DNA of 64,000 nucleotides from Henriciella sp. (GTDB lineage Bacteria > Pseudomonadota > Alphaproteobacteria > Caulobacterales > Hyphomonadaceae), in the NCBI GenBank assembly GCA_021776655.1, contig JAJFFK010000023.1:124001-188000 (forward strand), read 5' to 3'. The translations under genes and the position numbers were made by a program. Shown one piece after another: positions 1-9,277 of the stretch (positions are counted from its first letter, which is position 1; every line of letters starts with the position of its first letter). The notes below the pieces were generated by a model that saw nothing but the letters and a program-made list of their open reading frames with translations, did not search any database and was not told the DNA's origin.

Positions 1-2690
1 AAGCTACCAAAGGCCGACACCGAGGTCGCATAATCACCAAAGAAATTATGCTCATAACCAACCAAGGCTGTGAAGCGATGAGTGATATTAAAATTCGATG
101 TCGCCAATTCTTCAGCCTGTGGGTTGAAGAAGGCGCGGCTAGTATAGTTAGAGAACGCAACCGAGCTGGGCATTGGCTGAACATCTTTGGCATCATTGTA
201 GGCATAGCCCAGTGACCAGTCGACACCATTATCATACTCTTTGGCCACGCTAAGCGACGCTGTGAATGAGCGATTGGATGTATCTTTCGCGTTGGTCAGA
301 ACAAAGCTGTCGAGACGCGGACTGGTGAATATCGGATAGCCTTGAGCGTTCGTCCCGATCTGATCCAAATCACCGCGTTGGATAATTGCCGAGTTCTCAC
401 CGCGTGAAACCAGAACATCAGCATTTACAACATATTCACCGCCCAGGAACCCGGGCGCTTCAAATTCAGGTACCCATGTCGCGCCGAGAGCAAACTTCCA
501 TTCTGATGGCAGCTTGAAATCCGGATCGAGATAGCTCAGCTCGAAATTTGATCCAGTGCCGGTTGCAACAGCATCCGCCAAGCCTTGTGGAACCGCGTAA
601 CCAGCGGTGTTTGGAACACCATCTTCAGCTTGAACATAAGTCAGACCGAATAGTGAAGTCGAGCCATCTTCGAGACCGAGACTACGACCGCCGGCCCCAA
701 ATTGCAGGACATTGTTGCCTGAAAAGGTATTTGACAGCCAGACAGTTGGATCACCGCCAGAATAGCGACCAATGCCGCCACGAAAATTCAAATTGTCCGA
801 GGCGTCATATGTGAATGCCAAACGTGGCTGCAACAGGCCTTCGCCATCAAGGTTCTGCGAGTTTGAGAAACCATAATCGGCAACGAATTGCGGATTCTCA
901 CCTGGCGCATCATTTGTTGTGTAGAAATCATAACGCAGTCCCAGGATCACATCGAGTTTTGGAGTAAGCGCGAATTCATCCTGCAAGTACAAAGTGTTGA
1001 CGACGGAGGTAAACTCAGCTGCCGCGTCTGCAGGATTGCCAGACGGCGCATTATTGTGATCGATATTTGACGCAAATCCGAGACGGAAGTTTTCAATCGC
1101 ACTCCGGCCAAAATCGTCTTCGAAATCGATCTCGGTATCAACATGCTGAACGAACAGGTTGAAGATTTCGGTCTCTTCGCGCTCGTAACCGAAGGTCAGG
1201 CTATGTTCGTTGTACTGATAGAAACCCTTAAATGCGAGATTGAAGATCGTATAGTCAAGCTCGTTCGCCTGCCGACTGTCATCGCTACCAATATAGACAT
1301 CGACATCATCAGTCTCGATTGTGATCTCACCAAAGTCAGTCCCGCCAATAGATGCAACTCGCGGATCAACATCAACGTATCCGACGCGGATTTCAGTTGA
1401 GAAATTGTTGGTCCAGTCAGAGAAGAGCTGGCCGACATATTGGTTCAACTCGGTTCCACGCTCGTACAGGTGGTTGGAGAATTCGAACTCGTCGAGATCA
1501 CCATCTGACTCAACTGTGTTGAAGCCATCATTATAGTTATAGGTAAACGCCGCGCGGTGATTCTGGTTGATATTCCAGTCCAGCTTGATCAGCAGTTTTT
1601 CATCATTATTGTCGAAGCTTGATGGCGTCTCGCCTGGATCATACTGATAGATGGTCCGGGCGATATCGAGGATTTCGTCAAGCTCTGCTTGGGTAATATT
1701 GACCTCGTTAATCGCGCCAGAGCCAAGTGGACCACGGTCAAATGTGTTTGCGCCTTCGAGCTTCTCATAGGCCACCGAGATGAACAATTTGTCTTTGATA
1801 ATCGGCCCGGCGATCTGAATACCATAGCGAATTTCGTCGAAGTCGGCGAGAACGATATCCTGGCCTTCGAGGCTGTCGCCTTGCCAATCATCGCTGGTAT
1901 AATCGATGAATGCGCTACCGTGGAATTCATTGGTACCTGACTTGGTCACCGCATTGATATTACAAGCGGTAAAGCCGCCATACTCAACATCGAATGGCGC
2001 AAGCTCAATTGCAACTTGCTGGATCGCGTCGAATGGGAAGGGCTGACGCTCGGTTGGATAGCCATTTGAGTTCAGACCAAAGCCATCGTTCAAACGCACA
2101 CCATCCAGGGTCAGTGAATTGAAGCGAGGGTTCTTACCGGCACACTGGACCGGGTTGATGTCACCACGGCTTTCATCAACATAGACGCGCGGGTCAAGCC
2201 GCAGAACATCAGTGATATTGCGGTTGATAACCGGCACTGTTTCAAGCGTATCCAGCCCAAATGTGGCGCTTGGTCCAACTGCGGTCTGCATTACATCGGA
2301 AATATTTGCCGTTACGACCACAGTGTCGAGCGTGCGGGTCGCATCAGCGGTCAGCGCGAAGTCAAGATTGGTCGCATCACTCAGAAACAGTCCGATATTC
2401 TCGACCGTCTGGCCCTGGAACGCATCATTCGTAACGCTGACAATATATCCGTTTGTGACCGGAAGGCCGCGGATCGAGTAACTGCCGTTTGCGCCGCTTG
2501 TCGTGCTGCGCGTCAGACCGGTCAGCGGGTTGGAAATGGTTACGGTTGCGCCTTGGACGGCCGCGCCCGTTTCATTTGTGACTTGTCCGCGAACGCTTGA
2601 CGTTGTCACTTGCGCTTCTGCAGGTGCGACGATGGCTGCGGCCATAATGGAGGCGGCGGCGACCCCCGATAGTAGTTTCCAGTTGGACAT
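1..2690 (-). CDS. Oar-like TonB-dependent receptor (partial, C-terminus off window)
   Basis: Outer-membrane receptor expected to take up a substrate using TonB energy; the ligand cannot be read from sequence. From ATG at 2690, preceded by a purine-rich GAGGGGAAA, the minus strand stays open to the window edge (896 codons), so the barrel end is missing. Residues 1-26 form a signal peptide ending AEA. About 30-110 resemble a carboxypeptidase-regulatory-like beta-sandwich (VRGQVTNETGAAVQGATV). A plug domain follows, with TLDGVRLNDGF and the typical plug motif NAVTKSGTNEFHG, then barrel-like sequence rich in aromatic and polar alternation. Two cysteines near 183 and 243 lie within the plug and could form a disulfide. 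It is divergent from the GT39 gene, with about 208 bp between them. Oar-like receptors of this build are common in Caulobacterales and relatives. Confidence 0.9.
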   Translation of the reverse strand, partial: MSNWKLLSGVAAASIMAAAIVAPAEAQVTTSSVRGQVTNETGAAVQGATVTISNPLTGLTRSTTSGANGSYSIRGLPVTNGYIVSVTNDAFQGQTVENIGLFLSDATNLDFALTADATRTLDTVVVTANISDVMQTAVGPSATFGLDTLETVPVINRNITDVLRLDPRVYVDESRGDINPVQCAGKNPRFNSLTLDGVRLNDGFGLNSNGYPTERQPFPFDAIQQVAIELAPFDVEYGGFTACNINAVTKSGTNEFHGSAFIDYTSDDWQGDSLEGQDIVLADFDEIRYGIQIAGPIIKDKLFISVAYEKLEGANTFDRGPLGSGAINEVNITQAELDEILDIARTIYQYDPGETPSSFDNNDEKLLIKLDWNINQNHRAAFTYNYNDGFNTVESDGDLDEFEFSNHLYERGTELNQYVGQLFSDWTNNFSTEIRVGYVDVDPRVASIGGTDFGEITIETDDVDVYIGSDDSRQANELDYTIFNLAFKGFYQYNEHSLTFGYEREETEIFNLFVQHVDTEIDFEDDFGRSAIENFRLGFASNIDHNNAPSGNPADAAAEFTSVVNTLYLQDEFALTPKLDVILGLRYDFYTTNDAPGENPQFVADYGFSNSQNLDGEGLLQPRLAFTYDASDNLNFRGGIGRYSGGDPTVWLSNTFSGNNVLQFGAGGRSLGLEDGSTSLFGLTYVQAEDGVPNTAGYAVPQGLADAVATGTGSNFELSYLDPDFKLPSEWKFALGATWVPEFEAPGFLGGEYVVNADVLVSRGENSAIIQRGDLDQIGTNAQGYPIFTSPRLDSFVLTNAKDTSNRSFTASLSVAKEYDNGVDWSLGYAYNDAKDVQPMPSSVAFSNYTSRAFFNPQAEELATSNFNITHRFTALVGYEHNFFGDYATSVSAFGS

Positions 2691-2898
2691 GAGATTTCCC
2701 CTCGAAATGCCAGTTGATGTATTACAGAGCACACCTGCCTCGAAGCGAGTGAGCGCGCTACAGCCTCCCTATATGACGCGAATGTGACCGTCTCGACATG
2801 CTTGTATGCTGGCGTGGATTCAGTTAGTTGGCATTGCAAATGGGACACACTTTTAAGCTGACCCCCGCCTCGAAATTTGCCGTGAACGAGACACCTCA

Positions 2899-4467
2899 AT
2901 GACTTTCCGACGTCTGGCTGACAGATCAACCCGTATCGGAATCGTAATGATTTCAGGGCTGTTGCTCTTGCGACTCGCCATCGTCATGCTGTCGCCGCTG
3001 GAGCTCTATGCCGATGAGGCCCAGTATTGGCGCTGGGGAAGCCATCTCGACTGGGGATATTACTCAAAACCGCCAATGATTGCCTGGGTGATTCGGTTGA
3101 GCACCAGCTTGTTCGGCGATTCGGAATGGGCGATCCGTTTCTTCGCCCCAATTCTGCATAGCGTTTCGGCGTTTCTGTTGCTCTTGCTCTCTCGCCAGAT
3201 GTTCGGGCCGAAGGCTGGCCTGTACACCACAGTCGCCTATTTGCTGATGCCGGGCATCATCCTGTCATCGACGATCATCTCAACTGACGGTGTCCTGTTC
3301 CCGTTCTGGTGTCTGGCGCTGTATCTGTTCTGGCAGTTACGCGAAGGCCGGATCGGTTGGCGCGGTGCCCTCGGGCTCGGGCTCGCCATCGGGGCTGGCT
3401 TTCTGTCAAAGTATGCGATGATCTATTTCAGTTTCGCCATCGCCTTGACCGCTTTGATCGATCAGCCGACGCGCAAAGCCTTGCTCAGCTGGCGCGGCGG
3501 GCTTGTCGCGGCAACTGCGCTTGCAGTGATCAGTCCGCACCTGATCTGGAACGCGCTCAACTCATTTCAGACGGTCGGCCACACGCTGGACAATGCCAAT
3601 CTTGGCGGCCAGCTATTTAACCTTGAGCACGTGCCGAAATTCCTCGTCGACCAAATGGGGGTGTTTGGCCCGGTCAGTTTCATCGCGCTGCTCAGCGCTC
3701 TGATCTACAGGCGCTCCGGGCGCGCGCCAGAGGTCGCCAGCAAAGAGACCTGGCTCGCCTGTTTCATTGTCCCGGTTCTGATCATCATCCTGGTGCAAGC
3801 CGTGCTGTCGCGGGCGCACGCCAATTGGGCCGCGACCGCCTACCCCGCCGCATGCGTCTTGCTTGCCAGCTTGCTGACGCGTTCACCGCGATGGCGGCGT
3901 CCTTTCTGGGGCGGCATTGGCTTTCAGGTTGCGGTTGGTGTGGTCGCCACAGCGCTGTTACTCGGACCCGTCAGCTGGAGCGCCGCGACCGGCCGCGACA
4001 ATGATCTCAAACGGGTGCGCGGCTGGCAGGCGCTTGGCGATCAACTGGTCGCTGTTAGCGACCGCGTTCAGCCCAGCGCAATTCTGGTCGATGAACGCGA
4101 GGTCTGGCATGGCCTTGATTATTACACGCGCGGACGCCTCAACGCGCCGCTGATCCTGTGGCGCTATAATCCAGGTGCCAAGAGTTTTGCTGAAGCTGCG
4201 GCGATGACCGATGCGCTGGATGATAATGTTCTGGTTGCCTCTTATCGCTCGAACCGGCGCACCGCGATCAGGGCAGATTTCGCCCTCTGGCAAGCGGTCG
4301 GCCTGGTCGGCGTCGATCTTGGTCATCGTCCAAACGGATGCCCACTGCGCCGTGAGCTGCGCCTCTACCTTGCCAGCGATTACAATCAGCTGACCCGCGA
4401 TCAAGCCTGGCAAGACCGCTTCAAGGATCAGCACCTGAACCGCTTGCCGATCTGTCCAGAACGCTAA
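2899..4467 (+). CDS. GT39/PMT-family membrane glycosyltransferase
   Basis: Integral inner-membrane glycosyltransferase of the dolichyl-phosphate-mannose mannosyltransferase/ArnT clan, expected to move a sugar from a polyprenyl-phosphate donor to an acceptor on the periplasmic side. The 522-residue protein has many hydrophobic segments. Right after the first one it carries LYADEAQYW with D39-E40, the acidic pair typical of the first periplasmic loop in this clan, followed by YYSKPPMIAW. The C-terminal ~170 residues are soluble. The ATG at 2899 is used because the first membrane segment begins at about residue 13. Donor and acceptor are unknown; lipid A or a glycoprotein are possible. The gene is followed directly by a large palindromic repeat array, so it is probably transcribed alone. 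Confidence 0.85.
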   Translation: MTFRRLADRSTRIGIVMISGLLLLRLAIVMLSPLELYADEAQYWRWGSHLDWGYYSKPPMIAWVIRLSTSLFGDSEWAIRFFAPILHSVSAFLLLLLSRQMFGPKAGLYTTVAYLLMPGIILSSTIISTDGVLFPFWCLALYLFWQLREGRIGWRGALGLGLAIGAGFLSKYAMIYFSFAIALTALIDQPTRKALLSWRGGLVAATALAVISPHLIWNALNSFQTVGHTLDNANLGGQLFNLEHVPKFLVDQMGVFGPVSFIALLSALIYRRSGRAPEVASKETWLACFIVPVLIIILVQAVLSRAHANWAATAYPAACVLLASLLTRSPRWRRPFWGGIGFQVAVGVVATALLLGPVSWSAATGRDNDLKRVRGWQALGDQLVAVSDRVQPSAILVDEREVWHGLDYYTRGRLNAPLILWRYNPGAKSFAEAAAMTDALDDNVLVASYRSNRRTAIRADFALWQAVGLVGVDLGHRPNGCPLRRELRLYLASDYNQLTRDQAWQDRFKDQHLNRLPICPER

Positions 4468-5102
4468 GGCTCTGGTTTTGCCTCGCGCTAAGACGCTACG
4501 CGTCACGCGGGGCGAAGCGGGTTCCGTTCGCTGCGCGCCCCACGGGTGTCATGAATCGGGCTCAAGGCTCTGATTTTCTCCCGCGCTAAGCGCCTTGCGG
4601 CGCACGCGGGACAGCAGGTTCCGTATCGGGCTTCGCCCTCACATGAACCAGGCTCAGAGCTCTTCACGTCTCCGATGGCTCCGGGCTTGATCCGGAGTCT
4701 CATGCCACGGTGACCGAGAGCCTTGCGAGAGATCCCGGATCAAGTCCGGGACAATCGGGGTGAGGGGGCTGTGCTCTCCCATACCAAATTGTCATCCCGG
4801 AATTTGCGCCAGCAAATATCCGGGACCCAGGGAAGCCGTGCACTGGGTCCCGGATCGCTACGCGTCCGGGATGACAATGGAGGGTGAGGGAGAGAAAAAC
4901 AGCCCTGAGCCCGGTTCATGCGCGCAGCGCGGAACCTGCTGTCCCGCGTGGTGCGAAGCACCTTAGCGCGGGAGAAAACCAGAGCCCTGAGCTCGGTTCA
5001 TGTGGCAGCGCATAGCGCTGTCGCGGAACCCACTTCGCCTCGCGTCACCCGTCAGGGCGTTAGCGCGAGGCAAAACCTGAGCACCTTAGCGCGAGGCAAA
5101 AC
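4468..5102. repeat. Mosaic palindromic repeat array A (two inverted units, central 89-bp element, two direct units)
   Basis: The gene-free stretch between the GT39 and helicase genes is an array of palindromic repeats. Two units in one orientation (about 4468-4570 and 4570-4660) face two units in the other (about 4905-5000 and 5000-5102) around a central palindrome at 4789-4877. Each unit contains two stems whose tips differ: ACGC-TAC-GCGT (4493-4503), CGCC-TTGC-GGCG (4591-4602), GTGC-GAA-GCAC (4951-4961), CAGCGC-ATA-GCGCTG (5006-5020). The flanking boxes are conserved (CGGTTCATG, CGGAACC, TTAGCGCGGGAGAAAAC). Related arrays lie at 22778-23017 and 30338-30792. Short open frames here give repetitive peptides in several frames and are not believed to be genes. 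Confidence 0.85.
4789..4877. repeat. 89-bp central palindrome of array A
   Basis: Long imperfect palindrome beginning TTGTCATCCCGGA and ending TCCGGGATGACAA. It contains an inner arm CCGGGACCCAG facing CTGGGTCCCGG. Its left side hairpin is TTTGC-GCCA-GCAAA. A second 89-bp copy sits at 30488-30576, where the corresponding hairpin has a different sequence (CCGC-CCTT-GCGG) but still pairs. Confidence 0.85.
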
Positions 5103-5173
5103 AAACACCTCTCCCGCTTCTTCCTGCGATCAACCCTAGCCGCGCTGCCAAATCAAACTTAAATCCAGACCTA

Positions 5174-7966
5174 ATGTCCATCCTCAAAGCTATTCTCGGC
5201 CCGACCAATACCGGCAAGACCCATTACGCGCTGGAGCGGATGATGGGCCATGCCAGCGGCATGATCGGCCTGCCATTGCGGCTATTGGCGCGTGAGGTCT
5301 ATGACCGCGTCGTCGCTGCCAAGGGGGCGCGCGCTGTGGCGCTGGTCACGGGCGAGGAACGCATCGTTCCTGACCGGCCACGCTATTGGGTCTGCACGGT
5401 GGAATCGATGCCGACTGACATCCGTGTCGAATTTTTGGCGATTGATGAGATCCAGATCGCCGAGGACGCTGATCGCGGCCATGTTTTCACGGACCGGATC
5501 TTGCACGCGCGCGGGGCGCAGGAAACGCTTCTGCTTGGCGCGGAAACCATGCGTGAGGTCTTGCGCGAGCTTGATTTCGATATCGAGACCGACACCCGCG
5601 AGCGCTTCTCACAGCTGCATTATGCCGGGCTGAAGAAGATCACAAAATTACCCAAAAGAACCGCAATTGTCGCGTTCAGTGCTGAGAAAGTTTACGCCAT
5701 CGCCGAAGTGCTGCGCCGCCAGAAAGGTGGCAGCGCCGTGGTGATGGGCGGCCTTAGCCCGCGCACCCGCAATGCCCAGCTGGCCCTCTATCAATCGGGA
5801 GAAGTTGATTATCTGGTCGCCACGGACGCGATTGGCATGGGGCTAAATCTTGATATTGACCGGGTCGCTTTTGCCGGGCGGGCCAAGTTTGATGGTCGCC
5901 GCAATCGCTGGCTCAGCGCCGCCGAAATGGGTCAGATCGCCGGGCGGGCCGGACGCTTCCGCGAGGATGGCGCGTTCGGCGAGACCAATGATTGCCCGCC
6001 ATTTGAGGAGGATTTGATCCGCGCCATCGAACACCACCGCTACGATCCGGTGACCGATCTCAGCTGGCGCAATAGCGAGCTTGATTACCGCTCGATCAAG
6101 ACCCTGATTGCCAGCCTGTCGCGGCCCTCTCCGCATCCAGTTTTGCGCCAGAACCCGCACGGGCTTGATGAATGGGTGCTGCGCCGAATGGCCGAAGACG
6201 CGGGCATCGGTCCAGATATTCGCGGGCCTCGAAACGTGCGGCGACTATGGGATATTGCCTGCCTGCCAGATTTTCGCAAAGCCGGACATGAAGGCCATGG
6301 CCGCCTTGTCCTCGGCCTGGCGGAAACCCTGCACGACCCGGATGCGCGGCTTGGAAACACTGCACTGGAAGAGCGCCTGAAAGCGCTGGATAAGACGGTT
6401 GGCGATATTGGGTTACTGCAACAACGCCTGGCGATGATCCGCACCTGGACCTATGCCGCATTTCGCGACGATTGGCTTGAAAACCCGCAAATCTGGCGCG
6501 ACAGAACAAGGGCCATTGAAGACCGCCTGTCAGATGCGCTACACGAGGCCCTGACGGCGCGATTTGTTGATCGGCGCACTACAGCCCTGATGGCCGGGCT
6601 AAAAAGGGAAGATGTTTTGACCACAGACGTTTCAGACACTGGCGAAGTGACGATTGAAGGCCACGCCGTTGGCAAACTGACCGGCCTGACCTTTTCGCCA
6701 GAAACCAATGCCGCGACATTGGCAGGCAAGACCCTGCGCAATGCTGCCATCACAGCACTTGAACCGATCATTGCGCAGCGCCTGAAAGCGATTTCCGGGG
6801 CCGCCGAAAACGCACTCAGCATCAATCCAGAGGCGCAAATCATCTGGAATGAGGCGCCTGTCGCACATCTGGTCGCAGGACCACACTGGATCGCCCCAAG
6901 CGCGCAACTGCTCGGCGGCGAAAGCGCTGAGCAGCATCAGCAGGACGCCGCCTCGACGCGCCTGAATGAATGGCTCGGCACCGAGATTACCAAGCGCCTG
7001 CCAACCCATTTCAAGCTGAAATTCTCGCCCGATGAAACCGGCCTTGAAGGCCTCGCCCGTGGCCTCGCCTTTCGCTTGCTGGAAAGCGGCGCGGCAATTG
7101 ATACGCGCCAGGATGACCGCGCCCTGCAGCCCGGCCCGGATGACCGCGCCAAGCTGAAAGAGGCGGGTATCCGGTCTGGCCGTATCGCCGCGCACATACC
7201 CGATGCACAAAAGCCCGCGAGCCAGCGGCTGATCGCGGTTCTGCAAACGCTTGGCGATGGCCGGGAACGAAAGGTTGCGCCGGAAGGGGCAGGCTCTTTT
7301 GAACTCGATGGCAACTGGCCAGATGAAGATCTCGCCGCGCAAGGCTATTTGCGGTTCGGCAAGCGGGCGGTGCGCGCTGATCTCGCCGAACGTCTCGGTT
7401 GGGAACTCTCCAAACGCCGTAAAGACGCCGACAAGGCGACCTTTGAAGTGCCGCCAGACCTCGCCTCGATTGTGTCTTGCCCGCTGGATGATTTCCACAT
7501 CGTGCTGAAAGGCTTTGGCCTTGCCCCGGCGGAGAAGGACCTTGAAACCGGCACGATCAAACTCTGGCGCTTCCAATCGCGTGCCGTGCTTGAACAGCGC
7601 AAGGCTCAACGCGAAAATCGCACCCGCAGGCCGCAAGGCAAGCGTAACTCCAAACCGGGCGACGCACGCGGCCGGGGAAAACCGCACGGCGCAGGCAAGC
7701 GCAATCACCGGCCCGCCGCGCGTCAGCCTGATCCCGACAGTCCGTTCGCTGCGCTGGCCGCTTTACTGCCGCCGCCGCCGGCTGCTCCGGCTGCCAAGCC
7801 GAAGCGAAAACGCAAACCGAAGAAAAAACAGGCAAAGACACCCAGCACTGATCCAGCAGCTATCCCGCATGTTTCCCGCACGAATGCGGCAGGTATCGGG
7901 CCGGAAAAAACGCCGAAAATGCCCAAATCAGGCCCTGATGCGAAGCTCAACCCAAGCAATGAGTGA
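5174..7966 (+). CDS. SUV3-like ATP-dependent RNA helicase
   Basis: Superfamily 2 helicase related to mitochondrial SUV3, expected to unwind structured RNA in the cytoplasm, probably in RNA turnover or ribosome-related work. Walker A is GPTNTGKT at residues 9-16. A DEIQ-type Walker B follows near residue 94 (DEIQIAEDADRGH). The second RecA domain has ATDAIGMGLNLD and the arginine-finger motif QIAGRAGRF. About residues 800-930 are low complexity and very rich in K, R, P and A, probably a disordered RNA-binding tail. The 930-residue length suits the alphaproteobacterial branch of the family. Its stop codon overlaps the start of the S4-domain gene (ATG at 7959, TGA at 7964-7966), which implies translational coupling. 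Confidence 0.88.
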   Translation: MSILKAILGPTNTGKTHYALERMMGHASGMIGLPLRLLAREVYDRVVAAKGARAVALVTGEERIVPDRPRYWVCTVESMPTDIRVEFLAIDEIQIAEDADRGHVFTDRILHARGAQETLLLGAETMREVLRELDFDIETDTRERFSQLHYAGLKKITKLPKRTAIVAFSAEKVYAIAEVLRRQKGGSAVVMGGLSPRTRNAQLALYQSGEVDYLVATDAIGMGLNLDIDRVAFAGRAKFDGRRNRWLSAAEMGQIAGRAGRFREDGAFGETNDCPPFEEDLIRAIEHHRYDPVTDLSWRNSELDYRSIKTLIASLSRPSPHPVLRQNPHGLDEWVLRRMAEDAGIGPDIRGPRNVRRLWDIACLPDFRKAGHEGHGRLVLGLAETLHDPDARLGNTALEERLKALDKTVGDIGLLQQRLAMIRTWTYAAFRDDWLENPQIWRDRTRAIEDRLSDALHEALTARFVDRRTTALMAGLKREDVLTTDVSDTGEVTIEGHAVGKLTGLTFSPETNAATLAGKTLRNAAITALEPIIAQRLKAISGAAENALSINPEAQIIWNEAPVAHLVAGPHWIAPSAQLLGGESAEQHQQDAASTRLNEWLGTEITKRLPTHFKLKFSPDETGLEGLARGLAFRLLESGAAIDTRQDDRALQPGPDDRAKLKEAGIRSGRIAAHIPDAQKPASQRLIAVLQTLGDGRERKVAPEGAGSFELDGNWPDEDLAAQGYLRFGKRAVRADLAERLGWELSKRRKDADKATFEVPPDLASIVSCPLDDFHIVLKGFGLAPAEKDLETGTIKLWRFQSRAVLEQRKAQRENRTRRPQGKRNSKPGDARGRGKPHGAGKRNHRPAARQPDPDSPFAALAALLPPPPAAPAAKPKRKRKPKKKQAKTPSTDPAAIPHVSRTNAAGIGPEKTPKMPKSGPDAKLNPSNE

Positions 7967-8252
7967 GACAAAAAACGTCGAGACGCGGGCGGATATATGG
8001 CTCTGGCGCGCCCGGTTCTTCAAAACGCGCGGGGCAGCTTCTGACTATATTTCCCGCAAGGGTATCCGCCTGACCAGACACGGTAAAACCCGCAAAACCA
8101 CCAAGCCGGGCGTACATCTTTTGCCCGGTGATATCCTGACATTCTACCGCGCAAAAGCCATTCAGACCGTCGAATTTCTGTCCCCCGGAACCCGGCGCGG
8201 CCCGAGTGCAGAAGCACAAACCCTTTACAGGGATGCAGCGCCGAGCGAATAA
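7959..8252 (+). CDS. S4-domain RNA-binding protein, Hsp15-like
   Basis: Small basic RNA-binding protein (97 residues) of the Hsp15/S4 class. In other bacteria Hsp15 binds stalled 50S subunits that carry a nascent chain. The S4 fold covers about residues 10-60, with the family pattern RADIWLWRARFFKTR at the start and GDILTF at the end. The ATG at 7959 is chosen because S4 homology begins a few residues later; the same frame is open far upstream, but that part lies inside the helicase gene. The start overlaps the helicase stop, so the two are probably co-translated, which links helicase and S4 protein to one RNA or ribosome process. Confidence 0.87.
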   Translation: MSETKNVETRADIWLWRARFFKTRGAASDYISRKGIRLTRHGKTRKTTKPGVHLLPGDILTFYRAKAIQTVEFLSPGTRRGPSAEAQTLYRDAAPSE

Positions 8253-8257
8253 GGCTG

Positions 8258-8719
8258 ATGGCAGGATTTTTCTCCAAGCTTTTCGGTTCATCTCAGCCTG
8301 CACCGCCGGTCCGTGATCTTGATCCATACGAAGCTGCAGCAGCGCTTCTGGTTGAGGCGGCGCTCGCCGATGGTATCTACGCCAATCTGGAAAGCGACAT
8401 GATCGCTGAAATTCTGGTGTCCAGTTTTGCGATGGATGCTGACCGCGCCGACGCCGTCTTGAAGCGCGGCGAGGATCTGGCCGAGACCGCCACCGACACC
8501 CATGCTTTGACCCGGCATGTGAAAACATTGCCCGCCCATGAGCGCGCCCGTATAATTGAGGGATTGTATAGAGTCTCTTTAGCTGATGGCGAGGCCTGCA
8601 AGTTCGAGGATGCCTTCATCCGCCATGTTGCAAGCCTGCTGCACATTGACGATATCACCCGGGTGCGCGCTCGAAAGCGCGCCGAACAAATTGCCGGTAA
8701 ACTGTACACGCCTTCCTGA
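8258..8719 (+). CDS. TerB-like helical protein
   Basis: Cytoplasmic protein of 153 residues resembling the TerB/DjlA N-terminal fold. Two repeats have the family pattern of an acidic metal-binding helix start: LVEAALADGIYANLE near residue 30, and GLYRVSLADGEACKFED near residue 105. TerB-fold proteins occur in tellurite resistance clusters and also as stand-alone proteins of unknown role. No other ter gene is present, so tellurite resistance should not be assumed. It starts 5 bp after the S4 gene and lies 67 bp before FdxA, in one directional run. Confidence 0.75.
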   Translation: MAGFFSKLFGSSQPAPPVRDLDPYEAAAALLVEAALADGIYANLESDMIAEILVSSFAMDADRADAVLKRGEDLAETATDTHALTRHVKTLPAHERARIIEGLYRVSLADGEACKFEDAFIRHVASLLHIDDITRVRARKRAEQIAGKLYTPS

Positions 8720-8786
8720 TCAGGATTGACTTCGCGGCCTGGCCTCGCCATTTGCTGGCCTGCAATAAGAATGACGAAGGCCATAC

Positions 8787-9128
8787 ATGACTTACATCGT
8801 GCTGGATGCATGCATCCGCTGCAAATATATGGACTGCGTAGAGGTCTGTCCGGTAGATTGTTTCTATGAGGGCGAGAACATGCTCGTCATCGATCCGGAT
8901 GAATGTATCGATTGCGGCGTCTGTGAGCCTGAATGTCCGGTCGAAGCGATCAAGCCGGACACCGAAGATGATCCAGATGCAAAATGGCTGAAACTGAATA
9001 CTGATTTTGCCAAAATCTGGCCGAATATAACCTTGATGAAAGAGCCCCCTGCCGACCGCGAAGATTTCACGCAGGAAACTGGAAAGCTGGCAAAATACTT
9101 CAGTGAAAAGCCCGGAACTGGCGATTAA
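8787..9128 (+). CDS. fdxA: Seven-iron ferredoxin FdxA ([3Fe-4S][4Fe-4S])
   Basis: Low-potential electron carrier of 113 residues. The N-terminal cluster motif is [17 protein letters not shown] (C9, C12, C17, C21, C25). The second motif [12 protein letters not shown] lies near residue 40. The extra spacing in the first motif is typical of seven-iron ferredoxins of the Azotobacter FdI type. The C-terminal half, with the DAKWLKLN segment, is also family-typical. Redox partners are not indicated locally. Gene order helicase - S4 - FdxA - CarD is one I recall from many alphaproteobacteria. Confidence 0.95.
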   Translation: MTYIVLDACIRCKYMDCVEVCPVDCFYEGENMLVIDPDECIDCGVCEPECPVEAIKPDTEDDPDAKWLKLNTDFAKIWPNITLMKEPPADREDFTQETGKLAKYFSEKPGTGD

Positions 9129-9149
9129 TACCAATTGCAAACACAGCTC

Positions 9150-9178
9150 TTGAGAATAGTTGTAAATTCTGTTATATT
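9150..9178 (+). promoter_or_regulatory. Sigma-70-type promoter for carD
   Basis: TTGAGA (9150-9155), a 17-base spacer, then TATATT (9173-9178). It lies about 100 bp upstream of the carD start, in a patch much richer in A and T than the neighbouring genes. Confidence 0.6.
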
Positions 9179-9198
9179 GTCCGTGACAACCATACATG

Positions 9199-9253
9199 CG
9201 AGCCATGCGAATTGTCGGTATCTGTTTCCTACAGACATCGGCTTCATGGCTCG
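9199..9253 (+). promoter_or_regulatory. Nested hairpin in the carD leader
   Basis: A perfect 9-bp outer stem (CGAGCCATG at 9199-9207 with CATGGCTCG at 9245-9253) encloses an inner stem (TCTGT at 9221-9225 with ACAGA at 9231-9235). It lies between the predicted promoter and the carD start, so it would be in the mRNA leader. No T-run follows, so it is not a classical terminator. Confidence 0.5.
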
Positions 9254-9277
9254 TTTGCGTAGAAAAAGGGTCTGTAT

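Noticed and set aside
1143-1940. Several short frames on both strands at the left edge
   Set aside because: All lie within the TonB-dependent receptor gene, whose continuous minus-strand frame from 2690 runs off the window.
4503-5139. Several 66-73-codon frames on both strands, some sharing peptides with frames at 30344-30909
   Set aside because: The shared peptides come from the palindromic repeats of arrays A and C read in different frames; no ribosome sites or protein-like conservation independent of the DNA repeat.
6632-7708. 358-codon open frame on the minus strand
   Set aside because: It lies fully inside the SUV3-like helicase gene, which has clear motifs on the plus strand; long antisense frames are common in GC-rich coding DNA, and the translation shows no family motif.
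8258-8719. Tellurite-resistance system
   Set aside because: Only a TerB-like fold is present; no terC, terD or other ter genes occur nearby, so a resistance function is not supported.
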